The translations under genes and the position numbers were made by a program. This document shows positions 34,960-44,176 of a DNA stretch of 64,000 nucleotides, one piece after another. The DNA is from Parvularcula sp964219355 (GTDB taxonomy: Bacteria > Pseudomonadota > Alphaproteobacteria > Caulobacterales > Parvularculaceae): the NCBI GenBank assembly GCA_964219355.1, contig CAXPOZ010000001.1:372001-436000 (forward strand), written 5' to 3'. The notes beneath the pieces are model-generated. The model saw nothing but the letters and a program-made list of their open reading frames with translations, did no database searches and was not told the origin of the DNA. Positions within the stretch are counted from its first letter, which is position 1; each line of letters starts with the position of its first letter.

Positions 34960-37215
34960 ATGCTCGAACAAAGGCTGCAACAGCGCCCGCGACTTATTCT
35001 TATTCCGCCAGCAATTCTGGTTTTGCTGATCGCGCTTTCGACCGTGATGTTCGCTCGGGCCCCCGGCGCACAGCCGCGCGAAGCCGTATTTGACCTGTTC
35101 ATGCGGACAGCGGCCCGCCCGGCGGCGGATAATCCGGGCGTTGCGATCGTCGATATCGATGAGGAAAGCCTTGCCGCCCGTGGCCCGTGGCCATGGCCGA
35201 GGAGCGCCTTGGCGCGGCTTGTTGATTCAGCCGCCAGTGCGGGTGCACGCGGGGTGATCGTTGCCGTGCCTGTTGAGGGGACCGATCCCCTCTCTCCCGA
35301 TGCAATTGCCGGGTTTTTCCCGCCCGATGAGACGACCGGCCCTGCTCTTGAGGCCCTGTCTCGCCTGCCAACCACCAATGCCGCCCTTGCCGATGCCGGG
35401 CGCGCTTTGCCGACTGCCTATGGCGCGGGGCCTTCGCCCGCAGCAGTCACCGGCTGGGACCGCAGCGATGTCGGCACGACAGACTGGCTGACGGCCGGCC
35501 CGAACCGGACGACCGAATATGTCGCCCTGCCCGCTGCGCCCGTCTTCTCCGTTGTCGATCCCGGTTTTGCCGAGACGGGCATGATTTCGGTCACCAGCTT
35601 GCCGCAAGACCCTGACGGCATTGTCCGGCGCACGCCGGTTCTCTGGACACTCGACCAGCGTCCGGTCCCGGCAGCGGGTTTTGCGCCCTTCGTCATGGGC
35701 GACGGCACACTTCACCTTGGCATTGCCTCCCGCCAGTTGCGGCAGGACGGCGCCCCGCCGGTCGAGATGACCTATGGCACCGACAAGCTCCTGCGCCTTG
35801 ATCAGCGGGCCGGTGTCCGCCTCTGGCTGCCGCGCGAGCTCGATCTGCCGACCGTGCAGGCCTGGCGCGTCTTTGAAGGCGGCACCTGGACGACTCCGCT
35901 CAATGGCCGGGTCGTCTTTATCGGCGAGAGCGTCTCGCCGCGCTCCCGCGTGATGACTTCTCGCGGGGAGATGACGATTGCACAGGTCCATGCCCATCTC
36001 ACCGAACAGCTGGCCGCTGGCGTTGCCCCGCTTCGCCCGGGCTGGAGCGGCATGGCGGAAGCCTTCCTTGCGATCCTTGCCGGTCTCGCGGCGATCGGGG
36101 CGGCCATGTATCTCAAGCCCGGCATGATCGTCCTGACGAGCCTTGCGATTTCGCTTCTCACCGCCGCTGGCTTTTTCGCGCTCTTTGGCCGGACCGGCAT
36201 GTTGCTCGATCCGACCCCGATTGCCGCCGCCGCGATCGGCGCCCCGCTGACCATTCTCGGCGTCGTGATCGGCAATATCCTGATGCGCGATGATGCCCTG
36301 CGCGGCGCCTTCCACGGTGCCCTGCCGCCGCAAACCATGGCCAAGCTGCAGACCCGCGCAGGCGGGCGCCTCCTTAACGGTGTGCGCCGCGAGGTCGTGG
36401 TCCTTTCAAGCCGCCTTCGCATTCCCGAAGAAACCGCCGAGAAATTCAAATCGCGCCCGGATGATTTCATCCGCTTCACGGCGGCTGCGAATGACGCCCT
36501 CCGCCGGACGATCCTCGCCCATCAGGGCACGGTCGATTTCGGCGAAGACGGACGACTTCTTGCCTATTGGAACGTGCCCGAAGCGATCGACCATCCGGTC
36601 GAAAAGGCGTGCGCCTGCGCGCTGCGCATGATCGATGACATCAATTCCCTGTCAGAAGATCTGCAGACGGCGGCCCTTGCGCCTGTCCGCAATCGCGGGC
36701 TCGACGAAGGCTTTGCCGATACGAGCATCGAAATCGGCCTTGCCTCCTCGACCTGTTTTGCGGGACCGGTCGGCCGCGGCAACCGTAACCGCTATGCCGT
36801 GATCGGCGATGCGGTCGGCCTTGCCTCTTCGCTTCGCCGCCGGGCGACGCAATATGGCCCGACGATCATCACGGATGACGTCATCTTTGATGCCTTGCGG
36901 CATCATTATGCCTTCCTTGATCTCGACGTCTTGCGTCTGTCGACGGAAGAACAGCCGCGCACGGTCTATGGCCTTGTCGGCAATCCGTTCCTCAAAGCCT
37001 CTAAAAGCTTCCGTCAGCTGGCGGACATCCAGCGCGAGCTGGTGATGAACTGGCGCACGGGCGATCTGGCAAAAGCGACCCTGCAGCTCCAGCGCCTGCG
37101 CGCTATTCCCGGTGTGCCGGATGTCTATGTCGATCTCTTCGAAGCTCGTCTCGCCAAGGCTCGCGGCATGGACCAAGATGATCAGTCCACGCTGGTTGAG
37201 ACCATCACGCTTTAG
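34960..37215 (+). CDS. CHASE2-domain protein with degenerate adenylate cyclase domain
   Basis: The ATG at 34960 has an SD AAGGGA; an ATG nine codons earlier is possible. It gives 751 residues: an N-terminal helix (about 11-32), a periplasmic CHASE2 sensor (VAIVDIDEESLAARGPWPW), three helices (about 365-440), then a class III cyclase-like domain. That domain has LSSR at 482-485 where the first metal Asp belongs (FADI), keeps DG in FGEDGRLLAYW, and reads VGLASS at 619-624 where catalytic Asn and Arg are expected (VNLASR). So it has lost catalytic residues and is more likely a sensor or regulator than a cAMP producer. Its stop overlaps the converging MFS gene. Confidence 0.85.
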   Translation: MLEQRLQQRPRLILIPPAILVLLIALSTVMFARAPGAQPREAVFDLFMRTAARPAADNPGVAIVDIDEESLAARGPWPWPRSALARLVDSAASAGARGVIVAVPVEGTDPLSPDAIAGFFPPDETTGPALEALSRLPTTNAALADAGRALPTAYGAGPSPAAVTGWDRSDVGTTDWLTAGPNRTTEYVALPAAPVFSVVDPGFAETGMISVTSLPQDPDGIVRRTPVLWTLDQRPVPAAGFAPFVMGDGTLHLGIASRQLRQDGAPPVEMTYGTDKLLRLDQRAGVRLWLPRELDLPTVQAWRVFEGGTWTTPLNGRVVFIGESVSPRSRVMTSRGEMTIAQVHAHLTEQLAAGVAPLRPGWSGMAEAFLAILAGLAAIGAAMYLKPGMIVLTSLAISLLTAAGFFALFGRTGMLLDPTPIAAAAIGAPLTILGVVIGNILMRDDALRGAFHGALPPQTMAKLQTRAGGRLLNGVRREVVVLSSRLRIPEETAEKFKSRPDDFIRFTAAANDALRRTILAHQGTVDFGEDGRLLAYWNVPEAIDHPVEKACACALRMIDDINSLSEDLQTAALAPVRNRGLDEGFADTSIEIGLASSTCFAGPVGRGNRNRYAVIGDAVGLASSLRRRATQYGPTIITDDVIFDALRHHYAFLDLDVLRLSTEEQPRTVYGLVGNPFLKASKSFRQLADIQRELVMNWRTGDLAKATLQLQRLRAIPGVPDVYVDLFEARLAKARGMDQDDQSTLVETITL

Positions 37216-38495
37216 GCATCTTTGACGGCGTGGAGCGTGCCGCCATCCCAGCGTGCCCGTAGCATCAGGGCGAGGATGAGGCCCGCACCGCCCATCATGC
37301 CCATCACGGCATACGCTTTGAACGGGGATACCGGATCAAAGATGTAGCCTGACAGCATGGTCGCAACGCCCGTCACAGCGCCAATCCCGAGCGATGCGAT
37401 GATCGTCATCGCCGTTGCCCGATATTCTTCGGGTACCGCCTCCCCGACGAATTCGACGGTCGCCATATAGGTCGCGGCATAGGTCGCCAGATGCAGGATC
37501 TGGACGGGAAAGAGGATCAGCAGCGGCGGGTTCAACCCCAGAAGCGGCCAGCGGAGCATCGCGCCCGCTGCACCGATCAGAAGAAGTCCCGTCGGCCCGA
37601 GCCGCATCATCAGCTTCTTGCCCTTCGCCAGAAACACGATTTCAGCCAGCACGCCGATGGTCCACATCCAGCCGATGATCCATGACGGATAGCCCGCCGC
37701 CGAGAAGGACAGCTCCGAGAAGGCATAATAGACCGCGTGCGAGCCCTGCACGAAGGCCGCTGCGAACAGGAGATATAGAAAGCTCCGGGAGCGGAAGAGG
37801 ACGAGCGCTTTTTTGAAATCCGGCTTGGGCCGAGGCGCATCATTCGCGCCGTCCTTGGGCAGTTTGAAAGCAAGCAGGAAGGCGATGAAGGCCGCCACCG
37901 TCATCCATATGATCGCCATCCGATCATCCGTGACAGAGATGACTGCGCCGCCGATCAGGTTTGCGGCAATGAAGCTTGCCGATCCGATACTCCGTACAGG
38001 ACCATAAGAGAGCTGCCCCCGCCTGTCGGCCCTGAGGACGGCCGCATCCGTCAGCGGCATGATCAGGCCGAAGGAGAAAAGAAGCCCGATCGTTGCGATC
38101 GAAAGGACCGCCGCGCCCGGCGCGACCAACGCCAATGCGCAAGAGAGCGTGAGCCCTGCGCTGGCATAAATCATCGCATTGCGCGGATGGGTCAGCTTTT
38201 CAGACTGAAAAGCAATGATCGGCGCGAAGATCAGCCGGAGGACCAGCGCGATCGCGACCAGCTTCCCGATGGTCGCGGGCGAGAGCCCCCTCGCATCAAG
38301 ATAGCCGGCGTAGAAAGGGAGCTGAACGCCGAGAAACAGGAACTGCCCGATATAATAGCCCGAGAAGGCAAGTCGCGGCGATACGGGCTTGCGCAGGACA
38401 TCGGCATTGAAATGCGGGCGGTCCACGGGTCGGAATTCCTTGTCTCGGGAGCCGCGCCATTGCCTGAGCAGGCCCGGCGCTTCAAGGCCAAACAT
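37212..38495 (-). CDS. MFS transporter (MFS_1-like/phenylpropionate-type)
   Basis: From ATG 38495 the product has 427 residues with about 12 hydrophobic helices. Early motifs are FSGYYIGQFLFLGVQLPFYAGYL, later YGPVRSIGSASFIAANLIGG, and an acidic/basic loop at the middle (PKDGANDAPRPKPDFKKAL). The pattern resembles HcaT-like or nucleoside-type MFS members. A GTG at 38426 is an alternative start closer to the first helix. It diverges from a TetR gene that likely controls it through the palindrome next to its start. Substrate unknown. Confidence 0.82.
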   Translation of the reverse strand: MFGLEAPGLLRQWRGSRDKEFRPVDRPHFNADVLRKPVSPRLAFSGYYIGQFLFLGVQLPFYAGYLDARGLSPATIGKLVAIALVLRLIFAPIIAFQSEKLTHPRNAMIYASAGLTLSCALALVAPGAAVLSIATIGLLFSFGLIMPLTDAAVLRADRRGQLSYGPVRSIGSASFIAANLIGGAVISVTDDRMAIIWMTVAAFIAFLLAFKLPKDGANDAPRPKPDFKKALVLFRSRSFLYLLFAAAFVQGSHAVYYAFSELSFSAAGYPSWIIGWMWTIGVLAEIVFLAKGKKLMMRLGPTGLLLIGAAGAMLRWPLLGLNPPLLILFPVQILHLATYAATYMATVEFVGEAVPEEYRATAMTIIASLGIGAVTGVATMLSGYIFDPVSPFKAYAVMGMMGGAGLILALMLRARWDGGTLHAVKDA

Positions 38496-38508
38496 TGAAC
38501 CTTGTTCA
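38496..38508. promoter_or_regulatory. Candidate TetR operator between MFS and tetR genes
   Basis: TGAAC-CTT-GTTCA is a perfect palindrome with a 3-base centre. It adjoins the MFS ATG at 38495 and is 28 bases before the tetR ATG at 38537, so binding could repress both genes. Confidence 0.45.
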
Positions 38509-38536
38509 GAACTGCGGGCGATGCCAGAATGCGCCC

Positions 38537-39166
38537 ATGTCACAATCACAGAAACCCACGACAGATGAACTCCGCCAACGGACGAAAGAAGAAGCAAGGC
38601 AGCTTCTCGCCGAGGGCGGCCCCGAACAGGTCAAGGCCCGCGTCCTTGCGGTCCGGCTCGGGATCTCTGTCGGCTCGATCTATAATCTCTTCGGGCAGCT
38701 TGATGAGCTGCTCTTCCTCGTCAATGCGGATGTCTATGACGAGCTGTTGGCGGTCATCGAGGAAGCCATCGCCAAGACCGGCGAAAAGGCCGAACCCATC
38801 GACCGCGTTCTGGCGCTTTGCCGCGCCTATCTGAGATTCGTGACGGCCAATCAGGGTCTGTGGTCAGGTGTGCTGGCCTTCAATCGGCGCAACAAACCTT
38901 CCGTACCCAAATGGTATCGTGAGAAAGAGCGGTCGCTCCTCGGCACAGCAGCAGCGGTCCTTAACGATGTGCCGGGTCCTGCCTCCCCTGCCGAGAAGGA
39001 GCTGGCCGCCCGCGCGACTTGGGCCGCCATTCACGGGATCGTGACGATCTCGGTCGGCCCTCAGGGGCTTTTAGCCACGGAAAAAGATATTGCCGCTCAG
39101 ATCGAGCTGGTCGCCCGCGCCATTGTTCGGGCGCTGGAAAGCGGTGAACCCTGGAATAAAGGCTGA
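38537..39166 (+). CDS. TetR family transcriptional regulator
   Basis: The ATG at 38537 gives 209 residues (MSQSQKPTTDEL). The N-terminal HTH is seen in VRLGISVGSIYNLFGQLDELLFLV. The ligand-binding part (LRFVTANQGLWSGVLAFN, AIHGIVTISVG) looks like the WHG-type TetR C-terminal domain. It most likely represses the divergent MFS transporter and itself. An in-frame TTG at 38495 lies in the operator region and is not used. Confidence 0.88.
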   Translation: MSQSQKPTTDELRQRTKEEARQLLAEGGPEQVKARVLAVRLGISVGSIYNLFGQLDELLFLVNADVYDELLAVIEEAIAKTGEKAEPIDRVLALCRAYLRFVTANQGLWSGVLAFNRRNKPSVPKWYREKERSLLGTAAAVLNDVPGPASPAEKELAARATWAAIHGIVTISVGPQGLLATEKDIAAQIELVARAIVRALESGEPWNKG

Positions 39167-39170
39167 GGGC

Positions 39171-39830
39171 TTATTCGCCGCCCGTATCGCTGCCGGGGCG
39201 GTGCTCGGCAAAACGATCCCGGCCCTGAACAGCAGCCACACGCTCTGCGACGAGGTCGGCCGTCACGCCCATATCATCAATGGTCTGAGTGAAGGCGTCG
39301 CGGATGACGAGGATGTCGGTGCGGCTGACGTCCCAGTCGCGGCGTTCGAGCGTCTCGAGCGCGGCAACATACATGGTGCGGCATTCACGGGTATCGCTGA
39401 TCGCCCGTTCGAGCGTGGCGATATCGGACGGCACCGGTGTGATCGCGCCCATGGCCTGACGGCCAGCTTCGACGACACGGCGGGCATGAGCAAGCGAGAG
39501 GTCAGCATCGGCGAAAACGCCGGCGACAGGATCTTCGCCCCGGCGTTCAATCGTTGCGATATAATCTTTGACGGCCCGTTCCTGCGGATTATCCGACACC
39601 GTCCCGAAAAGGACGTTCACAAAGCCATTGTCAGGGGTATCGCCCCAAGGATGAAGGGAGAGGTCATCTGCCGCATCAATCAGCGCGACGCGCTCGGAGT
39701 AACCTGTGTCGGCGATTTCAGCCTTATCACCCATGCCGGGGATCGAGACTTTAACGGATGCACAGCCGGTGGCTGCGAAGCCGAGAACAAGAAAGGTGAA
39801 CCAACGTGAAACGTATGCCCGTAACGTCAT
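39171..39830 (-). CDS. Lipoprotein of unknown function
   Basis: The ATG at 39830 gives 219 residues. The signal peptide VSRWFTFLVLGFAATGC puts the lipidated cysteine at 23. The mature part is rich in acidic and helical segments (VKDYIATIERRGEDPVAG, IATLERAISDTRECRTMYVAALE) with an Ala/Val-rich end. No known family is evident to me. Upstream ORF extension is a reading-frame artefact because it lacks a signal before this ATG. It converges on tetR, 4 bases apart. Confidence 0.72.
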   Translation of the reverse strand: MTLRAYVSRWFTFLVLGFAATGCASVKVSIPGMGDKAEIADTGYSERVALIDAADDLSLHPWGDTPDNGFVNVLFGTVSDNPQERAVKDYIATIERRGEDPVAGVFADADLSLAHARRVVEAGRQAMGAITPVPSDIATLERAISDTRECRTMYVAALETLERRDWDVSRTDILVIRDAFTQTIDDMGVTADLVAERVAAVQGRDRFAEHRPGSDTGGE

Positions 39831-39992
39831 TATACCTGCCCAGTTACCCAAGTGAGCACCCACCACTCCGGTAGACGCCCCTACTCCGGATGCTATTACC
39901 GAACCCTCAATCGGGCGGTGAGCATTCGTATCTTGTTCAACCCTTCGAAACCCTAACACAAAGAATGCCGAAGCAAAGGGCAAACGCGCAAG

Positions 39993-40949
39993 ATGACAGG
40001 AAGAAAATTGTACCCGGCCATCGATCCGATCGAACGCGGACGCCTCAAAGTCTCGGCCATCCACGAGATTTACTATGAAGTCTGCGGACATCCGGCCGGA
40101 AAACCCGTTGTTGTCTGCCATGGCGGCCCGGGTGGCGGCTCGACCCCTTCCATGCGGCGCTATTTCGATCCGTCGAAATATCGAATCATCCTTTTTGATC
40201 AACGCGGTTGCGGACGCTCGACGCCCCATGCCGATCTGCGGGAAAACACGACTTGGGACCTCGTCGCGGACATGGAAAAGCTGCGCACACATCTGGGAAT
40301 CAGAGCGTGGCAGGTCTTCGGCGGCTCATGGGGCTCGACGCTCGCTTTGGCATATGCCCTCACCCACCGGGACCGGGTGACCGAGCTCGTCCTGCGGGGG
40401 ATTTTCACGCTCCGGCGCGAAGAGCTCCTGTGGTTCTATCAAGAAGGCGCAAACTGGATTTACCCCGATAGCTGGCGGGATTTTCTCAATGTCATCCCCG
40501 AAGAAGAGCGCGATGACATGATGGCCGCCTATTACCGGCGGCTGACGGGAGATGATGCGGAAGAGCGGCTTAAGGCCGCCCGCGCCTGGTCCGTGTGGGA
40601 AGGGTCGACCGTTTCTCTACAACCTTCATTGCAGCGGATGTCGAGCTTTGCCGGTGAGCATTTCGCCCTCGCCTTCGCCCGGATCGAAGCGCACTATTTC
40701 GTCCATGGTGGGTTCTTCGAGCACGATGGATGGATCCTTGAGGAAGCCTCTTCTCTCGAGAATATCCCCGGGGTCATCGTGCAGGGCCGCTATGACGTCG
40801 TGACACCGATGAAGACAGCGCTTGAGCTTCATGAAGCCTGGCCGGGGTCTGATCTGCGAATCGTGACGGATGCAGGTCACGCAGCAAGCGAGCCCGGCAT
40901 AGTTGCCGAGCTCGTCGCTGCCACAGACAGATTTGCTGATCTTCGCTGA
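39993..40949 (+). CDS. pip: Proline iminopeptidase
   Basis: The 318-residue alpha/beta hydrolase has the oxyanion motif HGGPGGGS, the nucleophile elbow GGSWGSTLALAYA (catalytic serine in GxSxG), DQRGCGRSTPHADLRENTTWDLV and the catalytic Asp/His near IVQGRYDVVTPM and DAGHAASEP. This matches proline iminopeptidase (S33), which removes N-terminal proline from peptides in the cytoplasm. The SD is weak. It stands alone. Confidence 0.93.
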   Translation: MTGRKLYPAIDPIERGRLKVSAIHEIYYEVCGHPAGKPVVVCHGGPGGGSTPSMRRYFDPSKYRIILFDQRGCGRSTPHADLRENTTWDLVADMEKLRTHLGIRAWQVFGGSWGSTLALAYALTHRDRVTELVLRGIFTLRREELLWFYQEGANWIYPDSWRDFLNVIPEEERDDMMAAYYRRLTGDDAEERLKAARAWSVWEGSTVSLQPSLQRMSSFAGEHFALAFARIEAHYFVHGGFFEHDGWILEEASSLENIPGVIVQGRYDVVTPMKTALELHEAWPGSDLRIVTDAGHAASEPGIVAELVAATDRFADLR

Positions 40950-40952
40950 GGA

Positions 40953-42449
40953 TCAGCCAAGCATCGGGGCGATGATCGCAGCGTAAACCAGCACCAGCCC
41001 GACAAAGAGCGGGCAGACCCAGCGGCAAAGGAACCGCCAGATCTTGAAGGTCCGCTCGCTGTTGAAGTTGAGTTCTTCGCGCGCTGCTGAGCCGGAGACG
41101 ACCCAGCCCGCGAAGATCGCAGTCAAGAAGCCGCCAAGCGGCAGCAGGATATTCGCCGTCAGCTGATCAATAAGATCGAGCAGCACCAGCCCCTCAAAGA
41201 GCGGGATGAAATCAAGCGGGTGCCAGGTGTTGAAGAAGGTCTCGACACCAGACACTTGGCTGAGCGCATTCGCGACACCAATCCCAAAGGCAATCAGGCC
41301 AATGACGATGGCGCCCTGCACCCGGCGACGATCCCGCTTGGCCGGATCAACATCAACGTCCCCATCTGCAATCGCCACCGTCACTTCGAGAAGCGCGATC
41401 GATGAAGTGAGCGCCGCAAAGAGCGTCATGATGAAGAAGGCGATGGCGAAAATACCGCCGAATGGCAGCTGGTGGAACGCCAACGGAAGCGAGTTGAAGA
41501 GCAGCGAGAAGCCAGCAGCTTCGTTGAGGCCCGCCGCAAAGACGATCGGGAAAATTGCCAGACCGGCAATCAGCGCGACGCTTGTGTCAGCAAAGGCAAC
41601 AGCCCGCGCCGCACCCGGAATTTGATCTTCTCGCGACAGATAGAGGCCGTAAGTGATCATCATCGCGGAGCCGAGGCTGAGCGAGAAGAACGCCTGTCCG
41701 ATCGCGTCAAGAAGGATCGATCCATCCGACAATGCCGCGCCGAATTTCTCAAAGTCCGGCTGGAAGAGGAAGGCAAAGCCTGCGCCCGCATCGCCATTGA
41801 TCAGCGAGGAAACAGTCAGCGCCAGAAGCAGAATGAAGAAGATCGGCATCAGCACTTTGGCCGCAACTTCAATCCCGCCCTTGATACCGCGCATGACGAT
41901 CGCAATCGTCACGATCATGAAGATGCCGTGCATGATAATCATGCGAACAGGCTGTGTAAGAAGCTCACCAAGCTGGGATGAGATGTCGTCTTTCGACATG
42001 GTCTCGAAAGCCGGACTGGAAATAGCCCCCAGACCATTCTCTCCAATTGCGCCTGCCAGATCGCCGATCGACAGCAGAACGAAATGCAGCACCCAACCGG
42101 CCAGCACCGAATAGAAGGTCAGGATCAGGAAGGTCGAGATCATCCCGAGCCAACCGACGATGGTCCAGATACCTGACTTGCCTTCTGCTTTTGAGAGACG
42201 GGCGATGGCTGCTACGGCAGACCCGCCGCCTCGGCGGCCGATCATCAGCTCGGCGCACAGCACCGGCAGGCCGATAAAGAGGATACAGACGAGATAAAAG
42301 AGCACAAATGCCCCCCCGCCTGTCTCACCAGCGACATAAGGAAACCTGACAAGGTTGCCCAAGCCCACTGCGGAGCCCACTGCCGCCAGGATGAACGCTG
42401 CGCGTCCCGACCAGTGTTCTTGCGGATTCGCGCTGCCCGATACTGCCAT
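40953..42449 (-). CDS. Neurotransmitter:sodium symporter family transporter
   Basis: The ATG at 42449 (SD GAGGGG) gives 498 residues, 11-12 helices. The first helix has the sodium/substrate motif AAVGSAVGLGNLVRFPYVAGETGGGAFVLFYLV. Helix 6 onward shows FFSLSLGSAMMITYGLYLS. The closest known group is bacterial LeuT/MhsT-like amino-acid symporters. Start choice removes a 13-codon extension. The substrate cannot be read by eye. No amino-acid genes lie nearby. Confidence 0.92.
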   Translation of the reverse strand: MAVSGSANPQEHWSGRAAFILAAVGSAVGLGNLVRFPYVAGETGGGAFVLFYLVCILFIGLPVLCAELMIGRRGGGSAVAAIARLSKAEGKSGIWTIVGWLGMISTFLILTFYSVLAGWVLHFVLLSIGDLAGAIGENGLGAISSPAFETMSKDDISSQLGELLTQPVRMIIMHGIFMIVTIAIVMRGIKGGIEVAAKVLMPIFFILLLALTVSSLINGDAGAGFAFLFQPDFEKFGAALSDGSILLDAIGQAFFSLSLGSAMMITYGLYLSREDQIPGAARAVAFADTSVALIAGLAIFPIVFAAGLNEAAGFSLLFNSLPLAFHQLPFGGIFAIAFFIMTLFAALTSSIALLEVTVAIADGDVDVDPAKRDRRRVQGAIVIGLIAFGIGVANALSQVSGVETFFNTWHPLDFIPLFEGLVLLDLIDQLTANILLPLGGFLTAIFAGWVVSGSAAREELNFNSERTFKIWRFLCRWVCPLFVGLVLVYAAIIAPMLG

Positions 42450-42502
42450 TTTATGCCCCTCAGCCCTTTTTATGCCGCGAAACATCAATTTTCATGCCGC
42501 GG

Positions 42503-42517
42503 TTAGCCGTTACTTTA
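42503..42517. promoter_or_regulatory. Weak CtrA-like site before the HPt gene
   Basis: TTAG-CCGTTAC-TTTA differs from TTAA-N7-TTAA at two positions and is followed by CCC. It lies 90 bases before the HPt ATG. The same degenerate form occurs at 59361-59375. Confidence 0.25.
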
Positions 42518-42606
42518 CCCGTCTTAGCAATGATTGGCCCGGGTTCAATCGATCCGTGGGGCGATCCGTGAGATATTCCACGCGGTTGGGGAAGAATGAG
42601 GCGAGA

Positions 42607-42972
42607 ATGATGTCTGTTGTAAACGCATCGGTTATCGATGAAAGCCAGATCGGCGGACTCGCCGAAGCGGCGGGCATTGAAGGCGTGAAGATGATTCTAG
42701 ATGCTTTCTGGACCTCGACCGACGAGCTCTGCGAACAGCTGAACGCGGCCCTTGCCGCTGATGACAAGCCGGGCCTGATCCGGATTGGCCATACGCTCAA
42801 GGGCTCCTCGGCCAATATCGGCGCCGCGCTGATGGCAGATCGTGCTAAAGAGATAGAACTTGCTGCCAAGGAAGGTGAGCTTGAGCGTGCCCGCGACGGC
42901 ATCGCCCGCTTCCTGAGCGATATCGCCGATACACGCGCGGCAATCGAAGAGATCCTCAACCGCTACGGTTGA
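42607..42972 (+). CDS. HPt (histidine phosphotransfer) protein
   Basis: The ATG pair at 42607 follows GAGGCGAG and gives 121 residues. The four-helix HPt core holds the phosphoryl-accepting histidine at residue 62 in RIGHTLKGSSANIGA, followed by RAKEIELAAKEGELE. It should pass phosphate between a hybrid histidine kinase and a response regulator. No such partners are nearby. It lies between the NSS transporter and rodA, and ends next to a hairpin. Confidence 0.9.
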   Translation: MMSVVNASVIDESQIGGLAEAAGIEGVKMILDAFWTSTDELCEQLNAALAADDKPGLIRIGHTLKGSSANIGAALMADRAKEIELAAKEGELERARDGIARFLSDIADTRAAIEEILNRYG

Positions 42973-43006
42973 GGACACCGCTTCTTTTAATGACTGAACG
43001 AATGAA

Positions 43007-43029
43007 GGCGGCGGGTTCTTACCGCCGCC
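43007..43029. terminator. Hairpin at the convergent ends of the HPt gene and rodA
   Basis: GGCGGCGG (43007-43014) and CCGCCGCC (43022-43029) form an 8-bp stem with loop GTTCTTA. It spans the rodA stop codon. The U-tract is poor on both strands, so termination efficiency is uncertain. Confidence 0.4.
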
Positions 43030-44176
43030 ATCCTTGTGTCCGCAGTGTATCCTGATGACGGTTCACCCAGGTGCACATGACAAGGCCAAAGCCGCCCATC
43101 ATGGCGAGCATGACCGTCCCCCCATATGAGACGAGCGGCAGCGGCACCCCGACAACGGGCGCCAGTCCCATGACCATCCCTGTATTGACCAGCACATAGG
43201 AAACAAAGGTCAACCCGATCCCGAGGCTCATCAGCCGACCGAAGTGACTTCGGGCGGCGCCTGCGATCCGCGCGGTCAGAAGGAAAGCTAGGATATAGAG
43301 ACCCAGCAGGATGGTCGTGCCGATCAGGCCGAATTCTTCTCCATAGATCGTGAAGATAAAGTCCGTGTGCTTCTCGGGCAGGAAGCCGAGCTGGCTCTGG
43401 GTGCCCTCAAGAAGCCCCTTCCCTTCGACCCCGCCAGAGCCAATCGCAATCTTCGACTGGTTAGGGTGGAAGTTCGCCCCCAGAGGATCATGATCCGGGT
43501 TGAGGAAGGCCGTCACCCGCTCGATCTGATATTCCTTCAGAAGCCCTGTCTGGATGGCGACAACAATCCCGGCAAGCGCGGTAAAAATACCGACCGTCAC
43601 AACCCGCCAGCTGATCCCCGCCAGCAGGATCACTAACAGGCCGGAGAAACCGATCAGCAGCGATGTCCCCAGATCCGGCTGGATGAAGACAAGCCCGACC
43701 GGCACCCCAACCATGGCGAGCGGCGGGATCATCCCGAGGATGGTCGACACCTTCTTAAATTCGAGCCCGTGATAATAACGTGCCAGTGCCATGACGACGG
43801 CGACCTTCATCATTTCGGAAGGCTGAAGCTGAAAACCGCCAAGGTCGATCCAGCGTCGTGCGCCATTATTCATCTCCCCGATGAACGGCACGAGGAGAAG
43901 GAGGACCAGCACACCGAAATAAATCGGATAGGACGCTGACAGCCAGAAGCGGAGCGGAATGACCGCAACCACCGCCAGACCGACAAGACAAACGAGAAAA
44001 CGGATCAGGTGCTGAGCTGCATAGGGCGACCAGTGCCCCTGCGGCACCGAATAGAGCGTCATGACCCCGATCCCGGCGATACCGCACAGAACAAGGAGCA
44101 AGGGCCAGTGGAGCCTCAGGATACGTTCCTGAAGATCAAGCTCAGCGGTCGGAACGCGCAAGGCTTCCTTTGCCAT
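43019..44176 (-). CDS. rodA: Rod shape-determining SEDS glycosyltransferase RodA
   Basis: The 385-residue protein has about ten helices. SEDS features are MNNGARRWIDLGGFQLQPSEMMKVAVVMALARYYH, VFIQPDLGTSLLIGFSGL, and the late VGVPLPLVSYGGTVMLAMMGGFGLVM. RodA polymerises lipid II glycan strands with PBP2 in the elongation complex. Its ATG overlaps the mrdA stop by one base, and it ends the shape operon. Confidence 0.95.
   Translation of the reverse strand: MAKEALRVPTAELDLQERILRLHWPLLLVLCGIAGIGVMTLYSVPQGHWSPYAAQHLIRFLVCLVGLAVVAVIPLRFWLSASYPIYFGVLVLLLLVPFIGEMNNGARRWIDLGGFQLQPSEMMKVAVVMALARYYHGLEFKKVSTILGMIPPLAMVGVPVGLVFIQPDLGTSLLIGFSGLLVILLAGISWRVVTVGIFTALAGIVVAIQTGLLKEYQIERVTAFLNPDHDPLGANFHPNQSKIAIGSGGVEGKGLLEGTQSQLGFLPEKHTDFIFTIYGEEFGLIGTTILLGLYILAFLLTARIAGAARSHFGRLMSLGIGLTFVSYVLVNTGMVMGLAPVVGVPLPLVSYGGTVMLAMMGGFGLVMCTWVNRHQDTLRTQGWRR

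Noticed and set aside
35227..36333. 368-codon open frame antisense to the CHASE2/cyclase gene
   Set aside because: Composition is that of a shadow frame (very rich in Arg, Gly, Asp, His) with no recognisable domain; the sense gene has clear CHASE2 and membrane features.
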